A stretch of DNA of 20,191 nucleotides, from the IMG/VR virus record IMGVR_UViG_3300017991_000457, positions 1-20,191 of that record, one strand, 5' to 3'. Position numbers and translations under genes: made by a program. The notes under the pieces were generated by a model. It saw only the letters and a program-made list of their open reading frames with translations, did not search any database and was not told where the DNA came from. This document shows positions 1 to 7,426 of the stretch, piece after piece (position 1 is the stretch's first letter; each line of letters opens with the position of its first letter). This stretch comes from a virus.

Positions 1-236
1 CCAGCAGACTGCTTGATGTCCTCTTCAGGAGTATCAACGAACTGTACGTCCAGCTTTGCCTGGTCGCGGTTGTCACGTACAACTTCTGCCGGCAGGTTCA
101 GCTTGCGGCCAAGCTCTAGGTCCTGGCCATGCTGTTCCGGGCTGAAGTCTGGTGTTGACTTGATCGTGTCAGAGAGAGTGGGTTGCTCCGTGTCGAGGCC
201 CAGATCGCTCCGCAGGTCACTATAGTCAAGGGGCAT
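1..236 (-). CDS. Large internal virion protein (gp16-like), N-terminal part
   Basis: The reading frame opens at an ATG at 236 and runs off the left edge with 78 codons and no stop. An upstream GAGGT sits about 8 bases before the ATG, and the preceding gene ends 5 bases away at 242. The visible part is acidic. It contains a segment with the pattern SPEQ...LELGRKLNLPAEVVRDN, which resembles the N-terminal helical segments of very large podovirus internal or ejection proteins that often carry a transglycosylase domain. No catalytic domain is visible because the gene is cut off. Position after gp13-, gp14- and gp15-like genes supports a gp16-type role: a core protein ejected with the DNA. The family call is inference from order and a short motif. 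Confidence 0.6.
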   Translation of the reverse strand, partial: MPLDYSDLRSDLGLDTEQPTLSDTIKSTPDFSPEQHGQDLELGRKLNLPAEVVRDNRDQAKLDVQFVDTPEEDIKQSA

Positions 237-241
237 TGAAA

Positions 242-1855
242 CTACCTCGTATAGCGTTTCTTCAGGTACGTGATAACCCGCTCTGGGGTTGCCACCATGT
301 CTTCTGCTTCAATGGCATCAACGATGGCCATTATCTCATCGTCCGCAAGGGTGTTGCCGTTCGCATCCACTGGGAGCTGTTTCTTGAACTCGGCCAGGGT
401 GATTTCTTCGTCGAACGGCCACCAGCCGCCTTGCTTGATCTTCGTCTTGTGGCGGTACACCACTTCGTTGACGATCTTGCTCTGCTCAGCTGCGTTGAGT
501 TTGTTGCCTTTGGCCTCGGTGGCTTCCTGGAGCGCGAGGTCAACGTCGCTCTTAAACTCAGCGGCGCGCTTGGGTGCCTTCTTGTGGTTGATGCCGACCC
601 CGGCCAATCCGCGCTTGTACAATTCAGACATGGTGGTCTGGATGCGCACCTCTTCCGGGTCACCGCTCTGCAACTTCTTCAGCTTACCGAGGTCCGTCGG
701 GGACAGCTCGTGCTGGTGTTGGTTCAGGTCTACGCCGTTAAGCTCATCACGGTCCATCAGCAGCAGCTTGTTCATCAGGACGTCGTTGGTCTTGATGTCG
801 CGGCCAGGGTTCTCCTGCTTGTGCTTGATGTACTTCTCCATGGAAATGTACACGGCCGGGTCAACTGTCCCAGGTACAGGCAGGTCGCGCATGGATGGGC
901 GCTCACTCTGCAGGATCTTGTTCCACTCTGCATCAGCCAGGCGCCGCTTCGCGTCCTTCTCGATGATGTCGCGCATGCGGATGTCTTCTTTCACCAGGCG
1001 CTGCACAGCTGAGCGGCGCTCTGGGTCCTGGATGTCCTTTGTTGCTTCCCACGCTGCCGTAGCATCGCCATCAGTTTCTGCCAGGATGCGATCTGCCTGG
1101 TCGAATGCCGCACGTTTGTCGACGTACGTCTGGACCTTGTTGTCCAGCTTCGCTGCGTCGCCCATGGTCAACTTGTCACGGTTGTCCTTGAACATCTGCT
1201 GCGCTGCGTACGGGTTTGACTCGAGCATGCTGTCGATCTTCTTCGTAACAGCAGAGCTGGTCATCTTCTGTTTTTGCAACGCTATGACGTCAGGTGCCCA
1301 GCCTGAGCGTTCACCCAGGTCCTCGATGTTTTCCATCAGGGCCTGCATCTCTTGTTCGCCTTCAGGTGTTCCGTATGAACTCGCAGCAGACTCAAGGTGC
1401 ATCTCACCCTGGGCTGTCAGTTCACCGATCTCCCACTCCTTCAGCGCCTTGCTAGCGTAGGTTTTACCGAACTCGATGGCCTCACCATGCTTGCGGTCAG
1501 CCAGGGGTGAGAACATTGTGCGCTGGCGGTCGTTCGCTAGACCGTCCATCGCCTCGCGCCGGATTTCGTCGACTGCCTTCTGGTAGTCCTCCTGAGACTC
1601 GAAAGCAACCTTGCCATTCTGTTGCGAGTACCCGCGCTTAAGATCGTTCAGCTTACGGGTGTACAGCGTGTCCGCTTCGCGTGCCCTGGTCTCGTCTTCG
1701 CGGTTGCGCTCATCCAGGGCGATCTTCATCAGCTCATTGCCGGCGCCCTGTAGCGCGCTCCCTACACCTGCACCGAACGCATCAGCACTTGGTGTGCGCA
1801 CGCCGGTGGTTGACGGTAGGCCACGTTGTTGTACTTGGGGGATACGGATTGCCAT
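242..1855 (-). CDS. Internal virion protein (gp15-like)
   Basis: A 537-residue protein that is highly charged and predicted mostly helical. It lacks cysteines and has no membrane segment. The N-terminus (MAIRIPQVQQRGLP, then a Gly/Ala-rich DAFGAGVGSALQGAG stretch) is the arrangement typical of podovirus internal virion or ejection proteins of about 500-800 residues. The body is a long run of Glu/Lys/Arg/Gln-rich helices. The start ATG has only a weak GGGTAA upstream and lies 5 bases after the preceding stop, so translation is probably coupled. It sits between the gp14-like and gp16-like genes, the place of T7 gene 15. Its likely job is part of the internal core ejected to span the cell envelope. 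No direct domain match could be checked; order is the main support. Confidence 0.65.
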   Translation of the reverse strand: MAIRIPQVQQRGLPSTTGVRTPSADAFGAGVGSALQGAGNELMKIALDERNREDETRAREADTLYTRKLNDLKRGYSQQNGKVAFESQEDYQKAVDEIRREAMDGLANDRQRTMFSPLADRKHGEAIEFGKTYASKALKEWEIGELTAQGEMHLESAASSYGTPEGEQEMQALMENIEDLGERSGWAPDVIALQKQKMTSSAVTKKIDSMLESNPYAAQQMFKDNRDKLTMGDAAKLDNKVQTYVDKRAAFDQADRILAETDGDATAAWEATKDIQDPERRSAVQRLVKEDIRMRDIIEKDAKRRLADAEWNKILQSERPSMRDLPVPGTVDPAVYISMEKYIKHKQENPGRDIKTNDVLMNKLLLMDRDELNGVDLNQHQHELSPTDLGKLKKLQSGDPEEVRIQTTMSELYKRGLAGVGINHKKAPKRAAEFKSDVDLALQEATEAKGNKLNAAEQSKIVNEVVYRHKTKIKQGGWWPFDEEITLAEFKKQLPVDANGNTLADDEIMAIVDAIEAEDMVATPERVITYLKKRYTR

Positions 1856-1860
1856 CGTTG

Positions 1861-2340
1861 TTACCCGAAGTAGTTGTACGCTCCGCTGGCGACGCTAGAC
1901 GCCCCGGAGATAAGCGAACTTGTTGCTCTGTTCTTCGACGCCGCAACCTGACTGCGCGTAGCCGCCCGCTCGCGGTAGTTATCAACACCGATGCCGTAGG
2001 CTTCACGTTGCGCGTTGTTGCGTATGGTCAGCGCCTCTACACCACCCATTGCCGTGATGTCGCTCTGTCGAGTCAGGGCGCTGCCTGTGTTGACGTCGAA
2101 TCCACCACCAGCCAGCTTTGACCTGGCAGTGCCAACATCCTGTTTGATCTGCATGCGACGCAGTGTCTCTTCGCGCTTGCCACGTTTGATCGCGTCCTTC
2201 TTCGCGCGATCGGCCATGATGTCATTATTGCGCTGTACTGCCTCTGCGTATTCAGCCTGGGCGTTCGCAGCTTGGAACTGCTGTATAGCCCCCATGCCTG
2301 TCATCACCAAACTTGCTACAGCTAACGCTGGTCCGCACAT
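1861..2340 (-). CDS. Internal virion protein (T7 gp14-like)
   Basis: A 159-residue protein beginning MCGPALAVASLVMTGMGAIQQFQ: a short hydrophobic N-terminus followed by an Ala/Gln/Lys-rich helical region and a Gly-rich middle (KLAGGGFDVNTGSAL). The MC-plus-hydrophobic start and the helical Ala/Gln body recall T7 gp14, the internal core protein that enters the outer membrane during DNA ejection. ATG 2340 is preferred over GTG 2343 because GGAGAA lies 7 bases upstream and the ATG shares a base with the preceding TGA (TGATG), a coupling arrangement also used elsewhere here. The C-terminus is Ser/Ala/Gly-rich. The assignment is by pattern and gene order. Confidence 0.65.
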   Translation of the reverse strand: MCGPALAVASLVMTGMGAIQQFQAANAQAEYAEAVQRNNDIMADRAKKDAIKRGKREETLRRMQIKQDVGTARSKLAGGGFDVNTGSALTRQSDITAMGGVEALTIRNNAQREAYGIGVDNYRERAATRSQVAASKNRATSSLISGASSVASGAYNYFG

Positions 2341-2807
2341 CACAATTCTCCGGTGTAGAAACGGCGGAAAAGTCTGTTCTCGACGCCGTACTTTTCAGGT
2401 TCATCAAACTCGAAGCCCAACCACTTAAGCCACCGCTTTGAGGTCTCGTTGCGATCGTCAACGTAGTTCTCGAGGTACTTATACTCTGCCAGTGCGTCCT
2501 GCACCCAAGGTCGGCTTTCGCGTAACAGCTGCACCTGGTGTTCAACTATCTTGTCAGTGCCAAGCAACCAGGGCACACCACCGCCAACCAGGATTGGGCC
2601 GGGAACCACTCCCCACATGGCGATCGGCTCACCGTAACAGCGTGCAACCGTTGTCTCGTGTTGTTCTACAGCACGCAGGATCAAGCTCTCTGCGTTGCGG
2701 CCGTGTGACGCTGCCACCTCTGCGGCATCCTCGTCGCGCAGGTTGTGCACGATGTGTAGCACATCAGAGGCCTCTGCCCTTGCTAACTTAACCCCCGGTT
2801 TCGACAT
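2340..2807 (-). CDS. Internal virion protein (T7 gp13-like, DUF2833/GNAT-like)
   Basis: A 155-residue protein resembling the T7 gp13 family, which has an acetyltransferase-like fold. Visible cues are an N-terminal helix with 'A.DVLHIVHNLRDEDAAEV', a strand-turn-strand 'GEPIAMWGVVPGPI', a 'PWLLGTD' segment, and a C-terminal 'NYVDDRNETSKRWLKWLGFEF' resembling the end of GNAT domains. T7 gp13 is a morphogenesis/internal protein of 138 residues, so the length fits. ATG 2807 is chosen. The frame is open upstream to a TTG at 2858, but that would deepen the overlap with the preceding gene. The Shine-Dalgarno sequence at 2807 is poor, so translation may be coupled to the upstream gene, which it overlaps by 20 bases. 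No enzymatic activity is claimed. Confidence 0.7.
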   Translation of the reverse strand: MSKPGVKLARAEASDVLHIVHNLRDEDAAEVAASHGRNAESLILRAVEQHETTVARCYGEPIAMWGVVPGPILVGGGVPWLLGTDKIVEHQVQLLRESRPWVQDALAEYKYLENYVDDRNETSKRWLKWLGFEFDEPEKYGVENRLFRRFYTGEL

Positions 2808-4950
2808 CTGGCACCAGCGCCAAAATAAACGACGGTAGCGGGTCTGGCTGTTCCACAACTACCTTGCCGCGGCCGCTCCACGTCGGCTCGATTACGATCT
2901 CAATGACGCCGGTGTGCGTAGTAGCCGGGTCACCCCAGTCTTCATAGAGCCTGGTAGGATACTCGGTCATGTTGTCTTCGTCTGGGCCAGCCCAAATGCC
3001 ACGTGTCTTGAGCACGCGGAGCTGTAGGCGCGACACCGACATCTCGTTGCCATAGGCGTCCTGGATAGGCGGCTCTAACGTCTTCAAGCGCGACACATAC
3101 GGCAGGCCTACACAGGCTTTCGCGTTGGTGTATGTGCGTGGCAGCGTGACCTCCCCGCTTGCCACGTTCAAGTTCGACACAACGTCACCGTCGATTAACG
3201 CAGTGACGTTCTTGGCCTCCAGGTGGTCAAGGTTGATGATCTTGGAACCAGTAATGGTGCCGGTCGAATGACAGTCCAAGAATGTGGCGTCTTCGGTAGG
3301 GTCGCCAACCCATGTCGACAGCTTCTCAATGTACCTTACAGGTGAGCCTACCTTGGTGCGTTTCACTACAAAGTACACCGCAGTGGTGTCACCTTCAGGG
3401 ACGGTGACTACATCTTCAACAACGCCATCATCGGCTAACTCGTGTTGGTGGAACGCCAGGACCTCATGTTCTGGTGCGATGGTCATGCCGATGAGTTTGC
3501 CAGCCGTGGTAACCATCCACACGATAGGCTCCGGTTCACTTACATACGCCCAGCGTACAACCGAGGTTTCGCTGAACAAGTGTTTGGCGATGATGCTGAG
3601 GTCACCGCCGGTGAATTTATCGGCTTCCAGGCTGTACGCAAAGTCACGCACCGCGGTACCACCGCGCTGTACAAACAGAATTTTGTCGCCAACTACCTGC
3701 GGCTTTACCCCAGCCTGGCACCCGTATGCGCTCTGGGTCTTACGACTTAGGTTGTCCAACACGAACGCGCTGTCGTGTGAGGTCACACGGACTTCCGCGC
3801 CTGCGGTGAACACAAGCAGATCAATCTGGCTTATCAAGTATCGGATGTCAGCCACCTTGTTGGTGACGACATCCAGCGTCAACGCATCGCCGTCACTGGC
3901 GGGCTCAGACACCGAAAAGTTGAAGTAGGTTCCAACCTGGCTGGTGTTTATGCGTTGCGGGTTTGCTCCACCGAAGCACAAGCGCTGCTCGTGCCAGGCT
4001 ACAGCTGAAGGATATTTGGCCGTAGAAGCGAATGGGTCACGCGCCACTGGAGGCGTGTCTTCAGTTTCCGCGATGTACTTTGCGTCCGTGAATCCGGTCG
4101 TCCCGTCACTGGACTGGCCAATGAACCCGAAGATGCCCTGCTCCTGCTTGTACACGTTGTACTTGCCGGCACCGGCTACGTCTGTCCAGGTAAGTGTCCC
4201 GCCATCCTCGGCCATGGTGGTGCTGGCCGAAGCCACGGACTCTTCCAGGGTTTCAGCGTTCACAGCCGTAACCACATAGGTGTAGGTCGTACCGGTGCCA
4301 CCGGATCCGGACAGCCCTGTTGGTGCTGCCGTAGACGGCGCGTAGCCTGGCGTTGTTAGGTCCCACACGTGGTGGTCACTGCGAGTCAACTTCAACGGGT
4401 ACGCGGACGAGTGCGTGAGCACCAGGGTGTCTGCACTCTGGTCGTAGTCCATGTACTGTAGCTGGGCATAGGTGAATGGCTGGTATAGTTCTACGATGTC
4501 GTCTTCAAGGGCGATCCAGTAGTCTTCCCAGTTTGCACCAACGCCAGGCTCATCGGTTGCCGCTGAGGTGTGTGCCAGGCGACAACTGTAATTGGTCCCG
4601 CCGTTGCTCACGAAATCACCATAGCTATAAGCAGTGGCTGTGACCCAAGCTGCGGGGGTGCTTGGGAGGAGTACCTGAGAACCGTTGCGATACACGCGGA
4701 AACGGTACTCGGTAAACTCCAGCAAATACGAGTCATCATCGTTGTACGCGAAGGCAACCAGGCGTGCCTGGTTGTTGTTACGCGTTGCGCCGCGGTATGC
4801 GGTCCCTGTGCGGTTACGCGCCCCACCCTGCGGCATGATGATGTAATTCAGGCACGTTTCAAGCGCCGTCTTATACAACGGCAGATCGGCACGCGCGTGC
4901 AGCGAGGGATCAATCTCGCCAGATGTGAACGACGGCTGTCCGACTTTCAT
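2788..4950 (-). CDS. Tail tubular protein B (nozzle, T7 gp12-like)
   Basis: A 720-residue structural protein. The N-terminus 'PSFTSGEIDPSLHARADLPLYKTALETCLN' followed by 'PQGGARNRTGT' is the signature of the podovirus tail nozzle / tail tubular B family, in which a β-propeller-type body forms the end of the short tail. Around residues 205-265 there is a Gly/Thr-rich insert with a fibronectin type III-like pattern (APTGLSG...YTYVVTAVNAETLEES). A 'WHEQRLCFGG' motif near residue 320 and a 'VRYIEKL' motif further on are also usual in this family. The start ATG overlaps the stop of tail tubular A (TGATG). It forms the tail together with the adaptor encoded immediately upstream. Confidence 0.88.
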   Translation of the reverse strand: MKVGQPSFTSGEIDPSLHARADLPLYKTALETCLNYIIMPQGGARNRTGTAYRGATRNNNQARLVAFAYNDDDSYLLEFTEYRFRVYRNGSQVLLPSTPAAWVTATAYSYGDFVSNGGTNYSCRLAHTSAATDEPGVGANWEDYWIALEDDIVELYQPFTYAQLQYMDYDQSADTLVLTHSSAYPLKLTRSDHHVWDLTTPGYAPSTAAPTGLSGSGGTGTTYTYVVTAVNAETLEESVASASTTMAEDGGTLTWTDVAGAGKYNVYKQEQGIFGFIGQSSDGTTGFTDAKYIAETEDTPPVARDPFASTAKYPSAVAWHEQRLCFGGANPQRINTSQVGTYFNFSVSEPASDGDALTLDVVTNKVADIRYLISQIDLLVFTAGAEVRVTSHDSAFVLDNLSRKTQSAYGCQAGVKPQVVGDKILFVQRGGTAVRDFAYSLEADKFTGGDLSIIAKHLFSETSVVRWAYVSEPEPIVWMVTTAGKLIGMTIAPEHEVLAFHQHELADDGVVEDVVTVPEGDTTAVYFVVKRTKVGSPVRYIEKLSTWVGDPTEDATFLDCHSTGTITGSKIINLDHLEAKNVTALIDGDVVSNLNVASGEVTLPRTYTNAKACVGLPYVSRLKTLEPPIQDAYGNEMSVSRLQLRVLKTRGIWAGPDEDNMTEYPTRLYEDWGDPATTHTGVIEIVIEPTWSGRGKVVVEQPDPLPSFILALVPDVETGG

Positions 4951-5624
4951 CAGAGTTTCCCGACCATCTCTTGGATGTTGCCATCCGCATCGGTGTACAA
5001 GAACCGTTGTGACGAGTCAGCGTAGCCACGAGCTTCAAGCCACGGGGCGGTGAAGTCCGGCTCTTCCAGGGTCATCTGGTCGTTCGCGTCTGCAGCATCA
5101 GCGATCTCGATCAGTCGTGCGTAGGTATCCTGCGCACTTTTAACCAAGTCGACCTTGCGTGTCAGCGGCATAGCCATCCGCGAGGACAGCTGAGCTGCCA
5201 GGGCGTCAACGAACTGCGGCGTGTAAGTGGCCGGGTTTTCGTTCTTGAACACATAGCGCCACACCGGCGCCTCTGTGTCTGTCAGGTACACGATCTGGCC
5301 ATTGTGGTTGGCTTTGACGAACTTCGCTGGACGATTCCGACGCGAGTTCAGACTGTCGATGATCTCAATGACCTTTACGTTGTTGGCTGGCTGAGCGTAC
5401 ATGTACGCCCAGTCACCAGGCGGGTCGTCTGCAAGCTTCGCACTGGTAGCCCAGGTGGTTGCGAACGACCAATTAGCGTAAGAGAGACAAGTGAGCAACG
5501 CGACACTGTAGTGAAGACGTGCTGTGCGTGCCTCCACACTCTGATCACTCTCGATGTCTTGGATCGTTTGCTTGGACCCAAGGCCTGAGAGCGCGAGGTT
5601 TACAATGTCTACTTTCGTTGCCAT
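4950..5624 (-). CDS. Tail tubular protein A (adaptor, T7 gp11-like)
   Basis: A 224-residue protein of the tail tubular A / gatekeeper family that forms the ring joining portal to nozzle. Support comes from the N-terminal 'VDIVNLALSGLGSKQTIQDIESDQSVEAR', the Trp-containing 'SYANWSFATT', a central β-rich 'IVYLTDTEAPVWRYVFKNENP.TYTPQFVDALAAQLSSRMAMPLT', and a C-terminal helix. Its length is close to T7 gp11 (196) and related adaptors. The ATG has GGAG 6 bases upstream. Its stop overlaps the start of tail tubular B, matching the gp11-gp12 pairing of T7. Confidence 0.88.
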   Translation of the reverse strand: MATKVDIVNLALSGLGSKQTIQDIESDQSVEARTARLHYSVALLTCLSYANWSFATTWATSAKLADDPPGDWAYMYAQPANNVKVIEIIDSLNSRRNRPAKFVKANHNGQIVYLTDTEAPVWRYVFKNENPATYTPQFVDALAAQLSSRMAMPLTRKVDLVKSAQDTYARLIEIADAADANDQMTLEEPDFTAPWLEARGYADSSQRFLYTDADGNIQEMVGKL

Positions 5625-5640
5625 CTATCGCTCCAGTGTT

Positions 5641-5883
5641 TCAGGTCCAGTCTTCGCCCTGCTCACCGGCCTCAGCCAGGGTCTCAGGGTTTTGTTCGAT
5701 GACCTTTGAGGTCTTGCGTGCGCGACGCCTCGGTGCAGCTTTTACGCCCTTGTCGGCTTTTGTGTCGAACTTGCGCATCCAGCGCTCGCTGAAGTGCTTC
5801 TCGTCTTCGAGCTCGAAGAGTTGCCCTTCTTCAAGCAGTTGTCCGTAGTATCCCCGTCGTGTGGCGACTACCTTAGTGCCCAT
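5641..5883 (-). CDS. Small conserved virion-region protein, function unknown
   Basis: An 80-residue protein with a compact N-terminal part (VVATRRGYYGQLLEEGQLFELEDEKHFSERWM) followed by a basic, then acidic, tail (KAAPRRRARKTSK...EQGEDWT). Small proteins with the pattern 'A.R.G.Y......G..FE..DE..FS..WM' often sit between capsid and tail genes of podoviruses, but no function is established that I can name. The ATG has a strong GGGAG 7 bases upstream. It lies between the cement protein and tail tubular A, so a minor head or head-completion role is possible but not shown. Confidence 0.7.
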   Translation of the reverse strand: MGTKVVATRRGYYGQLLEEGQLFELEDEKHFSERWMRKFDTKADKGVKAAPRRRARKTSKVIEQNPETLAEAGEQGEDWT

Positions 5884-5901
5884 ATTATTCTCCCGAGTAG
5901 C

Positions 5902-5941
5902 CAGCCCCAGCAGGGGCTGACCATGCTATAGGCTGCCTATA
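5902..5941 (-). repeat. Two tandem inverted repeats after the cement gene
   Basis: In the 58-base gap between the cement stop and the next gene there are two perfect inverted repeats. One is TATAGG-CTG-CCTATA at 5927-5941, abutting the cement stop codon. The other is CAGCCCC-AGCA-GGGGCTG at 5902-5919. Neither is followed by a T-run on the minus strand, so they are not classical terminators. In the transcript they would form two stem-loops just before the ribosome binding site of the 80-residue gene, and could stabilise the capsid/cement message or reduce read-through. Confidence 0.6.
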
Positions 5942-6352
5942 TTACAGGTTGCCCGGAATGTTACCGATGTTGCCTTCAGGTGCCTGGTAGACTTCAACGA
6001 AGGCAGACACTGCACCCGCGGTCGGGTTGTTGTCCACGTCGTATTGCAGACGCAGGTACTGCTGGCAGCCTTCAGGGATCTTCACGATGTAGTCGTCGCC
6101 GGCTACGTTCGGTGCAGTGAAGGACAGCAGAGTGGTGGGAGAGGCAAAGTTCTCGACGGTGTCGGTCTGCAGGTTGACGGTCAGTGCCGAGAAAGAACCA
6201 CCGGACAGGGCGGTGTCGACCTGGAAGCGTACCTGCAGCGGTACACCGGGTGCGACATCGGTGGCCTGGCCAAAGTCGATTACGTTGGTGGAAGCGGCGT
6301 CAGCGGTGATTGCCTGGCCGTCCGAGAGTTCAAGTTCCTTATCGATGATCAT
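5942..6352 (-). CDS. Capsid cement/decoration protein (Bbp16-like)
   Basis: A 136-residue protein whose N-terminus 'MIIDKELELSDGQAITADAASTNVIDFG' closely fits the Bbp16-type cement protein of Bordetella phage BPP-1, a jelly-roll protein that clamps capsomers on the outside of the head. The rest is β-rich with few charges ('LQVRFQVDTALSG', 'LTVNLQTD', 'YLRLQYDVDNNPTAGAVSAFVEV'), as expected of that fold, and there is no cysteine other than one in 'EGCQQYL'. The ATG has GGAG 7 bases upstream. It directly follows the major capsid gene, the same order as in BPP-1. It is likely very highly expressed. Confidence 0.88.
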   Translation of the reverse strand: MIIDKELELSDGQAITADAASTNVIDFGQATDVAPGVPLQVRFQVDTALSGGSFSALTVNLQTDTVENFASPTTLLSFTAPNVAGDDYIVKIPEGCQQYLRLQYDVDNNPTAGAVSAFVEVYQAPEGNIGNIPGNL

Positions 6353-6385
6353 GGTTTAACTCCAGATATTGATCAGTTGTACGAT

Positions 6386-6405
6386 CCCTCCCCCGAAGGG
6401 GAGGG
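6386..6405 (-). other. UUCG-loop hairpin after the major capsid gene
   Basis: Read on the minus strand, CCCTCCCC-TTCG-GGGGAGGG forms a perfect 8-bp G/C-rich stem closed by a UUCG tetraloop. It begins 8 bases after the capsid stop codon and ends 33 bases before the cement ATG. No T-run follows, so full intrinsic termination is unlikely. An expression-balancing, pausing or 3'-end-protecting element is more plausible, comparable in position to the leaky Tphi terminator after T7 gene 10. Confidence 0.65.
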
Positions 6406-6412
6406 GGACGGG

Positions 6413-7402
6413 TTAGCTGACAGTGGCTTCGGTGTTCAGAAGCGCGTCGGTCTTGCGGATGGGCACACCATCGATCGCGACAGACTTCTTACCGTACACC
6501 TCTTCCATGCTCAGACGCACGTTGGTGGTGTTCAGGATCTGACGGCGCAGATAGGAGGTGATGGTACGGTTCGCGTAGAACACGGTACGACCACGCATGC
6601 CCTTGACCTGCTCCAGCGCCTGAATCAACAGGTCAACCAGGTCCGCAGACGAGCCAGACTTGTCAGCGGTCAGGTCGGAGATGTCGATGTTCGCGATGCG
6701 AACGACATAGCGCCAGTCACGCAGGGTGAAACCGAGATCCCACTTGTAGTGAGTGCGGTAGCCCTGGTAGTAGCCGCCTGCGCCATCCTCGAGGGTGTCC
6801 TCGCCCAGGTCCTTGTGCTGCCAGCCAGCCTTGGAACCTTTCGGGTAGAACAAGTGGGCCACGTTCGGGTCCCAGTTGATCAGCCAGATGGAGGTGTTGT
6901 CAGAACCGGAACCACCACCAGAGATGATGTTCACGCCGTTCTCGGCGGACAGCGAGTTGAAGCGCGGGGCCAGGCCCATGAAGCGCTCAGGGTTCACGTC
7001 GGTGTCACCGTAGAACAGGGTGGAGGCCATCTCCTGGTTCATTGCTTCCAGGAACGCACGGTCCTCGGACAGACGGAACGCGGAGGTGTTGCCGTTCAGA
7101 TCGGCCAGGGCCTTATCCACTTCGGCGTATGCTTCCAGCATGCCTGCGGAGTCTTGGACCTGCGCGGTCTGAGACTTCGACTTCGCAACACCGTAGTTCA
7201 GCTTACGCCAGGTTGCGGACGGGAGGCCGGTACGAACAGTGGTACGGTGGCCAGTGGGAAGGTTGCCCTCTACGACAGTGGCGTCGTTGAGGATTTCGTT
7301 GTCTTCGTTGAGCATTTCAACGATGGTGCCAACCTTACCATCCGGGTCAGAGCGCTTTGCTACGTCAGCGTAGGTAGGGTTGTTGTTTCCGATAGTCGCC
7401 AT
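6413..7402 (-). CDS. Major capsid protein (BPP-1 Bbp17-like)
   Basis: A 329-residue protein that builds the icosahedral shell. It matches the podovirus major capsid family typified by BPP-1: N-terminal 'NNPTYADVAKRSDPDGKVGTIVEMLNEDNEILND', then 'LPTGHRTTVRTGLPSATWRKLNYGV', 'FYGDTDVNPERFMGLAPRFNS', and a C-terminal 'GRTVFYANRTITSYLRRQILNTTN...DGVPIRKTDALLN'. In BPP-1 this protein has a permuted HK97-like fold (established knowledge, not visible here). The ATG is preceded by AAGGAG at ideal distance, the best ribosome binding site of the structural block, which fits high output. Scaffold lies upstream and cement downstream. Confidence 0.93.
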   Translation of the reverse strand: MATIGNNNPTYADVAKRSDPDGKVGTIVEMLNEDNEILNDATVVEGNLPTGHRTTVRTGLPSATWRKLNYGVAKSKSQTAQVQDSAGMLEAYAEVDKALADLNGNTSAFRLSEDRAFLEAMNQEMASTLFYGDTDVNPERFMGLAPRFNSLSAENGVNIISGGGSGSDNTSIWLINWDPNVAHLFYPKGSKAGWQHKDLGEDTLEDGAGGYYQGYRTHYKWDLGFTLRDWRYVVRIANIDISDLTADKSGSSADLVDLLIQALEQVKGMRGRTVFYANRTITSYLRRQILNTTNVRLSMEEVYGKKSVAIDGVPIRKTDALLNTEATVS

Positions 7403-7426
7403 GGTTTACTCCTTGGTCGGTTTAGA

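Noticed and set aside
270-1460. A 396-codon open frame on the plus strand
   Set aside because: Antisense to the gp15-like gene; Ser/Arg-rich composition and no ribosome site or partner genes.
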